DNA of 59,684 nt, taken from contig JAFSNK010000005.1 of assembly GCA_017447445.1 (NCBI GenBank), forward strand, positions 1 through 59,684. The letters run 5' to 3'. How positions within the stretch are numbered: the first letter of the stretch is position 1; each line of letters opens with the position of its first letter. Origin of the DNA: Clostridia bacterium (GTDB lineage Bacteria; Bacillota; Clostridia; Oscillospirales; CAG-382). Made by a program: the position numbers and the translations under genes. Positions 53,311 to 59,684 of this stretch are shown in pieces. The notes beneath the pieces were generated by a model. The model was not told the origin of the DNA, did no database searches, and was given only the letters and a program-made list of their open reading frames with translations.

Positions 53311-53409
53311 AATAGGGTAAAGGATTAAAAACGGGGACGAAGCGCGCGTTCGGGAAAGCGGCTTTTTCTTCCGGACGTCCGGCAGAATACTCTTTCGGGA
53401 GGAAAACAA

Positions 53410-54213
53410 ATGAAAATCGACGGCAGCAGATTCAAAAGGATAGTGGTCAAGGTCGGGACCTCGACTTTGACTCACAGCTCGGGATTCATAAACATACGCA
53501 AGATCGACAAGCTCGTTTCCTGCCTTGCCGACCTTCACAACGGCGGCAGGGAAATAATACTCGTGAGCTCCGGCGCGGTGAGCTGCGGGCTGGCGCGCGT
53601 GGGCTTCCCGCGGGAGACGCTTACGCCCCGGCAGAAGCAGGCGGCGGCGGCCGTGGGGCAGTGCCAGCTTATAGATATGTACGCCCGTCGTTTCGCCGAC
53701 TACGGCTGCACCATAGCGCAGGTGCTTCTTACGCGCAACGTGGTGGACGAACCGGAGCTGCGCGCCAACGCCGGCGGCACCATAGAGCTTTTGCTGGAGC
53801 AGCGCGTTATCCCGGTAGTGAACGAAAACGACACCGTCTCCAACGAGCAGATACGCATCGGAAGCAACGACACGCTCGCCGCCGCGGTCGCGGTGCTGGT
53901 ACGCGCCGATCTGCTTATAAATATGTCGGACGTGGACGGGCTTTACAGCGCCGACCCGCGCAGCGACCCCGGCGCGACGCTTTTGGAATACGTGGAAAAA
54001 ATAGACGAAAGAATAATCGCCTGCGCCAAGGGCGCGGGGACGGCGCGCGGCACCGGAGGGATGAAGACCAAGCTGGAAAGCGCGCAGACCGCCGCGGAAG
54101 CCGGGATACCCATGATAATACTAAACGGCGCCGACCCGGGCATACTTTACGGCGTGTTCGACGGCGAATTCCGCGGGACGCTGTTTGCCGCGGAGAAAGG
54201 AAAAAGCGAATGA
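53410..54213 (+). CDS. proB: Glutamate 5-kinase (no PUA domain)
   Basis: 267 aa amino-acid kinase; first step of proline synthesis. IVVKVGTSTLTH (11-22), LVSSGAVSCGLARVGFPR (about 51-68), PVVNENDTVSNEQI (about 137), GSNDTLAAAVA and MSDVDGLYSADPRSDP (about 174) are the family blocks, and GTGGMKTKLESAQTAAEAGIP is the ATP-lid segment. The C-terminal PUA domain of E. coli ProB is absent, as in several Firmicutes. Its TGA overlaps the proA ATG by 4 bp (ATGA). Confidence 0.96.
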   Translation: MKIDGSRFKRIVVKVGTSTLTHSSGFINIRKIDKLVSCLADLHNGGREIILVSSGAVSCGLARVGFPRETLTPRQKQAAAAVGQCQLIDMYARRFADYGCTIAQVLLTRNVVDEPELRANAGGTIELLLEQRVIPVVNENDTVSNEQIRIGSNDTLAAAVAVLVRADLLINMSDVDGLYSADPRSDPGATLLEYVEKIDERIIACAKGAGTARGTGGMKTKLESAQTAAEAGIPMIILNGADPGILYGVFDGEFRGTLFAAEKGKSE

Positions 54214-55448
54214 CTGTACGCGAACTGTGCGAAAGAGCGCGCAAAGCGGCGCCCGCGCTGGCTTGCGCGAGCGAAGATCTGCGCAACGGCGCGCTGCGTG
54301 CCATGGGAGAAGCGCTCCGCGCCGGAATGAAAACGGTGCTGGCGGCGAACGCGGAGGATATCGCCCGGGCAAGGGAAAATGGCGTCCCGGAGCCGATGAT
54401 CGACCGGCTTTCGCTTAACGAAGCCCGCGTCGAAGCGATGGCGGCGGGTGCGGAAAACGTTTCCCTGCTGCCGGACCCGCTTGCCGGAGGCGAGGAGTTC
54501 ACCCGCCCGAACGGGCTCGTTATAACAAAAAAGCCGGTGCCCTTCGGCGTGATCGCCATTATTTACGAAGCCCGCCCGAACGTGACCGCGGACGCGGCTG
54601 CGCTCTGCATAAAATCCGGCAACGCCGTGGTACTGCGCGGCGGAAGCGAGGCGATAAACTCCAACCTCGCCATCGCAAAGATCATTTCGCGCGCGCTGGA
54701 AACGGCGGGGCTTCCGGGCGAATGCGTCTGCGCGGTGGAGGATACCACGCGCGCCGCGGCGAACGAGCTGATGCGTATGAAAGGGCTTGTCGACCTGCTG
54801 ATACCTCGCGGGGGAAAAGCGCTTATCCGCGCCGTGGTGGACAACGCGACCGTGCCGGTGATCGAGACGGGCGCCGGGAACTGCCACGTGTTTATAGATT
54901 CCTCCGCCGATAAAGAAACGGCGCTTGCCGTGCTGGAAAACGCCAAATGCTCCCGCCCCTCGGTGTGCAACGCCGCCGAATCGCTGCTGGTCTGCCGCGA
55001 CAGGGCGAAAGAGCTGCTTCCGCTTATCCGCGGGCGTATGCCGCGGGTCGAGCTTCGCGGCGACGCGGAGACGTTATCCGTCCTGCCGGATATAAAACCG
55101 GCGACGGAAGAGGATTTTTATACCGAATACAACGACTATATACTTTCCGTAAAAGTGGTGGGCGACGTTTACGAGGCGGTCGCGCATATAAACGAGCACG
55201 GCACGCATCACAGCGATTGCATAATCACGCGCGACGAATCCAACGCCGCGTATTTCCTTTCGCACGTTGATTCCGCGGCGGTGTATCACAACGCCTCCAC
55301 CCGCTTCACCGACGGCGGCGAGTTCGGATTCGGCGCCGAGATAGGCATTTCGACGCAGAAGCTCCACGCCCGCGGCCCGATGGGGCTTAAAGAGATGACG
55401 ACTTATAAGTACGTCGTCCGCGGGAACGGACAAATAAGGGAAAAATAA
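54210..55448 (+). CDS. proA: Gamma-glutamyl phosphate reductase
   Basis: 412 aa NADPH-dependent reductase making glutamate semialdehyde. Start ATG at 54210 overlaps the proB stop; GGAGAAAGG lies upstream. Motifs: PFGVIAIIYEARPNVTADAA (about 108), GNAVVLRGGSEA (about 135), LIPRGGKALIRAV (about 197), ETGAGNCHVFIDSSAD, and NAKCSRPSVCNAAESLLV with the active-site Cys (about 255). FTDGGEFGFGAEIGISTQKLHARGPMG, the conserved end block, is intact. Translationally coupled with proB. Confidence 0.97.
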   Translation: MTVRELCERARKAAPALACASEDLRNGALRAMGEALRAGMKTVLAANAEDIARARENGVPEPMIDRLSLNEARVEAMAAGAENVSLLPDPLAGGEEFTRPNGLVITKKPVPFGVIAIIYEARPNVTADAAALCIKSGNAVVLRGGSEAINSNLAIAKIISRALETAGLPGECVCAVEDTTRAAANELMRMKGLVDLLIPRGGKALIRAVVDNATVPVIETGAGNCHVFIDSSADKETALAVLENAKCSRPSVCNAAESLLVCRDRAKELLPLIRGRMPRVELRGDAETLSVLPDIKPATEEDFYTEYNDYILSVKVVGDVYEAVAHINEHGTHHSDCIITRDESNAAYFLSHVDSAAVYHNASTRFTDGGEFGFGAEIGISTQKLHARGPMGLKEMTTYKYVVRGNGQIREK

Positions 55449-55498
55449 GAGAATAGGTAATAACGAAAAGTACGGATTTATTTATATTATATCGGTTG

Positions 55499-55522
55499 AA
55501 AACGCCCTTTCGGGCGTTTTCT
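55499..55522 (+). terminator. Rho-independent terminator after proBA
   Basis: AAAACGCCC (55499-55507) / GGGCGTTTT (55512-55520), 50 bp after the proA stop. Confidence 0.85.
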
Positions 55523-55532
55523 TCATTATTTG

Positions 55533-55640
55533 TTCATTCGCCGCAGGCGGAATTCATTCGACGAAGTCGGAATTCATTCGGCGCGAAGCGACGGAATTCA
55601 TTTGCCGAAGGCAGTTTTCATTCGCGCGAAGCGCGCTCTG
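55533..55640. repeat. Array of five GNA-loop mini-hairpins joined by GAATTCATTC-like linkers
   Basis: Units of about 20-22 bp: a linker close to GGAATTCATTC followed by a short hairpin. Stems and loops in order: CGCC-GCA-GGCG, CGAC-GAA-GTCG, CGC-GAA-GCG, TGCC-GAA-GGCA, GCGC-GAA-GCGC. The stems differ between units but always pair, and every loop is C-GNA-G. No gene is visible in 55449-55640. Confidence 0.75.
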
Positions 55641-57338
55641 TTACATCGGTTTTCCGTCCTTATCGCGGCGTATCTTCGCCGAAGTGGTCTTTACGAACGG
55701 CGTGGTGCGGATGACCGCGCGCGTGACCTGCTTATAGGAGGGCAGATCGGAGCACGCCTTGAAGATATCCGATTTGAGTCTGGCGCAAAGCTCTTCTCTC
55801 CCGGTGTTCGCAAGCGTCTGCTCGTCGATGGTGCATTCCGCGCACAGCGCGACTTCCATACCCGCCTCGTCGCGCGCGCCGTAAACGATGCATTCGGTGA
55901 CGTAGGGTATGCTGCCGATATAGAATTCGAGCTCTTCGGGATAGATGTTCTTGCCGTTGCCGAGTATGATTATGTTCTTCTTGCGCCCGGTGATTATAAG
56001 CTGACCGATATCGTTGAACCTGCCGTAGTCGCCGGTGAGGAAATATCCGTCCTCGGTGAACACCTCGGCGGTGGCCTGCGGGTTGTTGTAATAACCCATC
56101 ATGACCGTTTCGCCCTTGCAGGCGATCTCGCCTATGCCCTCTTCGTTCGGGTCGATTATCTTCACGTCGAGACATTCGAGCGGATAGCCGACGGTACGGC
56201 AGTCGTTTGTCTTGTCGTCGTGGTTTACCGCGACCAGCGGCGAGCATTCGGTTATTCCGTAGCCGCTGCAGAGCATTATGCCTATCGCGTCGAAGAAATC
56301 GCCGATCTCCGGGCGGAGCGGCGCGCCGCCGCAGACGATCTTTTCGAGTCTGCCGCCGAACGCTTCGTGTATTTCGGCGAACAGCGAACGGCGTTTGTCG
56401 ATGCCTATTTTACGCAAGCCGTTGCTTAATTTTATCGCCGCCTTTATCGCTTTGGTCTTGCCCTTGCTCTCGATCTTGTTCCATATGCTGCGGTAGAACA
56501 CCTCCACGAACGCGGGGACGAGATAGATGTATTCCGGCTTGTAGTACTGCAGGTTTTTAAGCACTCTTTTAAGACTGTCGTTTATGCAGACGGTCGCGCC
56601 GTAGCGGATGGCGACAAGCAGCCCCGCTACAAGCTCGTAGGCGTGGTGATAGGGCAGCACCGAAAGCCCGACGGGGCGTATCTGCGAGGTGCGCAGGCCG
56701 TAGAACACCAGCGAGCAGATGTTCTGCTCCGAAAGCATAACTCCCTTCGCCAGCCCGGTGGTGCCGGAGGTGTAGATGAGCAGTTTAAGGTCGTTTATAT
56801 CGCTTTCCATGGAGGTATAGCCCGTCTCGCCGTCCTCCAGAAACTTTTTGCCCTTCTGCATAAGCAGCTTGTAGGAAAGGAATTCGCCGTCGTCCTCCTC
56901 CCGGTCGAAGCAGACGAAATATTTTACATTCGGGATTTTTTCACGGATGCGGCGGAAGGTCTCTTCGCGCTTTCCGTCGCAGAAAATAACGTCGTCCTCA
57001 CCGTCGTTAATAATGTTTATAAGGTCGCAGTCCGGCAGGTCTTTGTCGATGGTGCAGAACACGCCGTTGCTTTTAAGCGCGGCAAGGCACACGGTTATCC
57101 AGAAATAACTGTTCTCGCCCGCGCAGCCGATATGCCCTTCGGCCAGTCCCATCGAATAAAGCGCGGTGCCGATATAATTCGTCTCGTCGTTAAAGCGGGC
57201 GTAGGTAACTTCGCGCACGTCTTCGCCTTCGCGGTATTTATAGGCGACGGTGTCGCCGAACTCTGCGACCGCCTGCGCCATAAGGTCTTTCATGTTCTTA
57301 AAGGGTTTTACTTCGCGTACAACGTATTTTTTAGGCAT
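55641..57338 (-). CDS. AMP-forming acyl-CoA synthetase (long-chain type)
   Basis: 565 aa ANL-superfamily ligase. ATP-binding P-loop YTSGTTGLAKGVMLSE (about 190-205), GYGITECSPL (motif A5), YFLTGDYGRFND (A7) and KNIIILGNGKNIYPEE (A8/A9, hinge) are all visible. The C-terminal KTTSAKIRRD has the catalytic Lys (A10). It would activate a fatty or other carboxylic acid to its CoA ester. KLSNGLRKIGIDKRR marks the long-chain FadD15-like branch. AAGGAG precedes the ATG; it follows the esterase gene by 54 bp. No carrier-protein gene is nearby, so a CoA acceptor is assumed. Confidence 0.92.
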   Translation of the reverse strand: MPKKYVVREVKPFKNMKDLMAQAVAEFGDTVAYKYREGEDVREVTYARFNDETNYIGTALYSMGLAEGHIGCAGENSYFWITVCLAALKSNGVFCTIDKDLPDCDLINIINDGEDDVIFCDGKREETFRRIREKIPNVKYFVCFDREEDDGEFLSYKLLMQKGKKFLEDGETGYTSMESDINDLKLLIYTSGTTGLAKGVMLSEQNICSLVFYGLRTSQIRPVGLSVLPYHHAYELVAGLLVAIRYGATVCINDSLKRVLKNLQYYKPEYIYLVPAFVEVFYRSIWNKIESKGKTKAIKAAIKLSNGLRKIGIDKRRSLFAEIHEAFGGRLEKIVCGGAPLRPEIGDFFDAIGIMLCSGYGITECSPLVAVNHDDKTNDCRTVGYPLECLDVKIIDPNEEGIGEIACKGETVMMGYYNNPQATAEVFTEDGYFLTGDYGRFNDIGQLIITGRKKNIIILGNGKNIYPEELEFYIGSIPYVTECIVYGARDEAGMEVALCAECTIDEQTLANTGREELCARLKSDIFKACSDLPSYKQVTRAVIRTTPFVKTTSAKIRRDKDGKPM

Positions 57339-57392
57339 TTCGGGTTCTCCTTTTTCGAGTTATATTGCTTCCGGCGTTATGCCGGGTTTGAT

Positions 57393-58403
57393 TCAGCGGA
57401 CGTATCGTCCGAAAACTTTCGCTATCCTTTGCGAAAGCAGCGTCTTTGTGGGCGGGTGGATGCAGTCGCGCTCGCACACGTCGCCGGACCTTACCAGAGC
57501 GCAGTGCCCGTCCGCGGCGGCGAACTCCGCCTGCGCGCGCTGTACGCCGAGCCAGCCCTCGCCGTCCCATTCCAGGCGCGCGTCGCAATCGGCGATCTGC
57601 ACCAGCGCGATCTCCAGATCTTCGTTATCCTGCGCGGCGCGCAGTACCGAAAAGAACTTTTTGAGCGCGGCGGGATAAAGGCGCGCTTCCCCCGCGCGGG
57701 CGTTGCTTTCGCCCTGATACCACACCGCGCCGGAAAGCCGGTACGGTGCGACGGGGCGAAGCATTTTTTCGTATATCTCGCCGGGCTTGTTGAACGCCGC
57801 GAACTCCGCGTAAAAATGATCCGGGTGCAGCAGCTCCGCGGGGATATCGTAGATCGCGGCTTCCTTTGCCGGGAGCCAGGAGCGCATTACAGAAGCGCCG
57901 ATGGAGCAGTTTATCACGCCGACGGCCTTGCCGGTGGATTCGCGCAGGTATTTCCCGGTCAAATACGCTATCGCGCTCCATTTGCCAACGGTTTCGATTT
58001 GCGCCGTGTTCCACCCCTGCGCGGAGGTAAACGGGTTTTCGGTGCCCCACGCGCGCTCGGCGAAGAACATCCGCAGCAGCGGATCGGAAACGTATTCGCT
58101 TTTCGGCGTATTGGAGGACTCCAGCGTGAATTCGATATTCGACTGCCCCGCGAACAGCAGGACCACGCCGATGCAAACTCCGCGCAGGACCTTCTTTTCG
58201 CCGTTGAGGTCGATAAACAGCTCGTAAGGCCCGCCCGCCGGCATCGGGGGCAGACAAAGCTCCCATTCCCCGCCATCGAAGACCGCTTCGCGGCTTATCC
58301 CGCAAAGCCCGGCGCGGACCTTGCCGCTTCCGGCGCCGAAAAGCTTTATCGGCATCCCCTCGGCGAAGACCGCGTTTTCCGAGAATATCGGTGCGAGCGT
58401 CAT
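57393..58403 (-). CDS. Sialate O-acetylesterase-like SGNH hydrolase
   Basis: 336 aa of the SASA (DUF303) group. An N-terminal beta domain (1-75) with SENAVFAEGMPIKLFG precedes the catalytic domain: VLLFAGQSNIEF (nucleophile Ser, about 85-96), AVWYQGESNA (about 225) and CIHPPTKTLLSQRIAKV (Asp/His-type block, about 313). It would remove O-acetyl groups from sialic acids or other acetylated sugars. No signal peptide, so the substrate must be imported. Overlap-free, 3 bp after the unknown gene upstream, and likely co-transcribed with it. Confidence 0.88.
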   Translation of the reverse strand: MTLAPIFSENAVFAEGMPIKLFGAGSGKVRAGLCGISREAVFDGGEWELCLPPMPAGGPYELFIDLNGEKKVLRGVCIGVVLLFAGQSNIEFTLESSNTPKSEYVSDPLLRMFFAERAWGTENPFTSAQGWNTAQIETVGKWSAIAYLTGKYLRESTGKAVGVINCSIGASVMRSWLPAKEAAIYDIPAELLHPDHFYAEFAAFNKPGEIYEKMLRPVAPYRLSGAVWYQGESNARAGEARLYPAALKKFFSVLRAAQDNEDLEIALVQIADCDARLEWDGEGWLGVQRAQAEFAAADGHCALVRSGDVCERDCIHPPTKTLLSQRIAKVFGRYVR

Positions 58404-58406
58404 AGT

Positions 58407-59141
58407 TCAGTCCTCCCGCTTTTCGGGCGGTCTGTCGACGCACATCCTCATCGTGTTGCGCATCGGGCGCTTCGCCTCTTCCGGGATCGTTATTTTGTCC
58501 AGCATATCGGCGCGGGCATAGACGTTAAGCGGCATATCCGCATCGCAGACGATATAGCGCGAGGTGAGCATATCCGGCAGCACCTCGAACCGGGTGCAGC
58601 CCGGGAACTCGCTCTGCGTGAGGTCCGCGGGGACGATATACACGTCTTCCGGCGAACCCTTATAGCTTATCACGTGGAACGGCTCCTCCTCGCCGAACAG
58701 CGTTATTTTGCCGTTTTTAATTATTACCGGCACGCCGCGGCCGTTCGGGCTCCACTGCTCCCACACGCCGCGCAGCTTCTTTTCGAATTCCTTATCGCGG
58801 ATGATAATGTGGTCGAACGGGCCGTGATCGACTTTTTTCAGGGTGTAAAGCGTTTCGCCCATAATGGTGTAGTAGTAAAGCAGCTTAAGCTCGCCGTTGT
58901 CGTACGCCAGCTCGCGTATCATCGTGAAGGGTTCGCCCGCCGCGGTGCGCGAAAGGACGTTGTCTTCCAGCGAGATAACGGTGCGTTCGCCGTTTTCAAG
59001 GGCGCTCGCGTCGTAGTCTATCTTCGTTTCCAGCTCGGTCCTGCGGCGGTAATCCCGCACGGAGAGCCGGTTTTTGCGGATCTCGAGGTAGTAATGATAC
59101 CCCTCTTCCCAGAATCCGTCGAGCAATCTGGAATATTTCAT
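58407..59141 (-). CDS. Conserved-looking protein of unknown function
   Basis: 244 aa from ATG at 59141 (GGAGG upstream). Predicted to be mostly beta strands: YHYYLEIRKNRLSVRDY, TVISLEDNVLSR, GELKLLYYYTIMGETLYTLKKV, VPVIIKNGKITLFG. Aromatic-rich, no signal peptide or membrane segment. It precedes a sialate O-acetylesterase-like gene by 3 bp and shares its promoter (59187-59215). The strand pattern could be a lipocalin or beta-propeller-like ligand-binding fold, but I recognise no family. Confidence 0.75.
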   Translation of the reverse strand: MKYSRLLDGFWEEGYHYYLEIRKNRLSVRDYRRRTELETKIDYDASALENGERTVISLEDNVLSRTAAGEPFTMIRELAYDNGELKLLYYYTIMGETLYTLKKVDHGPFDHIIIRDKEFEKKLRGVWEQWSPNGRGVPVIIKNGKITLFGEEEPFHVISYKGSPEDVYIVPADLTQSEFPGCTRFEVLPDMLTSRYIVCDADMPLNVYARADMLDKITIPEEAKRPMRNTMRMCVDRPPEKRED

Positions 59142-59186
59142 AATAAACCTCCGTATGCCGTTTTGGCGGAGCACGTCTTCAAAAGC

Positions 59187-59215
59187 ATTCTATCACAGAG
59201 CGCGTGCTTTTTCAA
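59187..59215 (-). promoter_or_regulatory. Sigma-A promoter of the unknown gene - SASA - acyl-CoA synthetase run
   Basis: Minus strand TTGAAA (59215-59210), 17 bp, TAGAAT (59192-59187), 46 bp before the ATG at 59141. Confidence 0.8.
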
Positions 59216-59297
59216 GTGCCGCGCGGCGTTTTTTGCCCTTTGCGCGCAAATAAAACCGATTTTGCCGCCGCCCGCGGCGAAAAAACGAAAAAAACTC

Positions 59298-59326
59298 TTG
59301 ACATTTGCGTTTTCCGGTGTTAAAAT
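59298..59326 (+). promoter_or_regulatory. Sigma-A promoter of tRNA-Gln
   Basis: TTGACA (59298-59303), 17 bp, TAAAAT (59321-59326), 45 bp before the tRNA 5' end. Confidence 0.85.
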
Positions 59327-59370
59327 AACCAAGCACCGCGGGGGAACGCCCCGCGTCGGCAGTTGAATAT

Positions 59371-59444
59371 TGCGGAATTGTGTAACGGCAGCACGGCAGA
59401 CTCTGACTCTGTTTGTTGGGGTTCGAATCCCTATTCCGCAGCCA
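59371..59444 (+). tRNA. tRNA-Gln, anticodon CUG
   Basis: Acceptor stem TGCGGAA / TTCCGCA, D-arm GTG...CAC, anticodon stem GCAGA / TCTGT around loop CTCTGAC (anticodon CTG), T-arm with TTCGAAT loop, discriminator G and encoded CCA (59442-59444). CUG reads CAG codons. Followed directly by a terminator. Confidence 0.95.
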
Positions 59445-59445
59445 A

Positions 59446-59482
59446 AAAACCGCAGGCGGCTTTTGCCGCCTGCAGTTTTTTT
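59446..59482 (+). terminator. Terminator of tRNA-Gln (first repeat copy)
   Basis: GCAGGCGGC (59452-59460), TTTT loop, GCCGCCTGC (59465-59473), then AG and seven T. Confidence 0.92.
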
Positions 59483-59491
59483 ACTCTTATG

Positions 59492-59589
59492 TAGGGATTC
59501 GAACGGGTCGGCAGTGAATGACAGCCCGGGGGGCTGTCAGAGCCGACCCTGACCGAGCACGGTTTACGCCGTGCGAGAACGAATCCCTA
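59492..59589 (+). other. Three-way-junction palindromic element between tRNA 3'-end copies
   Basis: Outer stem TAGGGATTCG (59492-59501) / CGAATCCCTA (59580-59589). Inside it, arm 1 is GGGTCGGC (59505-59512) / GCCGACCC (59542-59549), capped by TGACAGCCC / GGGCTGTCA (59519-59527, 59531-59539). Arm 2 is GCACGG / CCGTGC (59557-59562, 59569-59574). All stems are perfect. The outer stem is the tRNA T-arm and its inverted copy. Confidence 0.8.
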
Positions 59590-59601
59590 TTCCGCAGCCA
59601 A

Positions 59602-59638
59602 AAAACCGCAGGCGGCTTTTGCCGCCTGCAGTTTTTTT
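59602..59638 (+). terminator. Second copy of the tRNA-Gln terminator
   Basis: Identical to the hairpin at 59446-59482, shifted by 156 bp as part of the tandem repeat. Confidence 0.9.
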
Positions 59639-59684
59639 ACTCTTATGTAGGGATTCGAACGGGTCGGTAGTGAATGACAGCCCG

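Larger units (their letters stand above)
59424..59684 (+). repeat. 156-bp tandem repeat derived from the tRNA-Gln 3' end
   Basis: The unit starts inside the tRNA T-loop (CGAATCCCTATTCCGCAGCCA, 21 bp). It continues with the terminator hairpin and a branched palindrome, then starts again at 59580 with the same tRNA 3' end. Over 59424-59528 versus 59580-59684 I count one difference (C59512 versus T59668). The second unit runs off the window, so the copy number is unknown. Confidence 0.9.

Noticed and set aside
56643..59366. 907-codon plus-strand frame opposite the acyl-CoA synthetase, esterase and unknown genes
   Set aside because: Antisense shadow with no motif and no ribosome binding site; it also runs through the tRNA promoter.
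59485..59600. Second tRNA gene in the repeat unit
   Set aside because: Only the T-arm and acceptor 3' side are repeated; no 5' acceptor strand, D-arm or anticodon arm is present.

Overview
The window is a gene-dense bacterial chromosome segment. It looks like an anaerobic Clostridia-type Firmicute, probably an uncultured gut or rumen lineage. The reasons are: single-chain glycyl-tRNA synthetase, Gram-positive style lipoproteins, a dockerin-bearing secreted esterase, strong AAGGAG-type ribosome binding sites, acetate kinase beside tmcAL, and sigma-A promoters of the form TTGAAA/TTGCAA/TTGATT - 16 to 18 bp - TAGAAT/TATAAT in GC-rich DNA (GC judged by eye, not computed). I see no rRNA, CRISPR array or prophage. 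One tRNA gene lies at the far right.

Layout. 1-191: fragment of an IS3-type transposase OrfA running off the left edge. 284-6568 (-): operon pcrA helicase, DUF1015 protein, valS. 6788-9154 (+): secreted SGNH esterase with dockerin. 9306-11198 (-): two lipoproteins, one a degenerate AlgX/DHHW-like protein. 11267-13303 (-): EF-G-like GTPase lacking the catalytic His. 13429-16777 (-): rlmB and an apparent pseudo-P-type ATPase. 16963-23273 (-): glycerolipid-flavoured run (aldo/keto reductase, TraB/GumN lipoprotein, glpK, alpha/beta lipase-like hydrolase, PlsC-type acyltransferase, tcdA). 23355-24848 (-): orphan solute-binding lipoprotein. 24918-27454 (-): flavin reductase, rlmH, C69 dipeptidase. 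27600-30269 (+): GHL10-type lipoprotein. 30312-33858 (-): glyQS, RpiR regulator, HI0933-type flavoprotein. 34044-39167 (-): two ABC half-transporters flanking a DUF1854 gene. 39373-40431 (+): homoserine dehydrogenase. 40509-41873 (-): membrane-anchored surface protein. 42082-45720 (+): SAH/S-inosylhomocysteine recycling operon (MtaD-like deaminase, AhcY-like hydrolase, purine nucleoside phosphorylase, VOC protein). 45827-46673 (-): a membrane protein and a P-loop protein. 46804-50099 (-): ackA, radC, pgi. 50176-52305 (+): tmcAL and lipid kinase. 52344-52631 (+): small lipoprotein gene interrupted by in-frame TGA. 52686-53264 (-): maf. 53410-55448 (+): proB-proA. 55641-59141 (-): unknown protein, sialate O-acetylesterase-like protein, acyl-CoA synthetase. 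59371-59684: tRNA-Gln(CUG) followed by a 156-bp tandem repeat built from the tRNA 3' end, its terminator and a branched palindrome.

How it fits together. Methyl-cycle recycling appears to run SAH to S-inosylhomocysteine to inosine plus homocysteine and then hypoxanthine. Acetate kinase and the acetate-using tRNA ligase TmcAL diverge from overlapping promoters. Three secreted proteins share a previously unremarked module with an I-P-x-x-G-F core. The most unusual non-coding structures are the tRNA-derived repeat at the right end and a run of five C-GNA-G mini-hairpins after proA.
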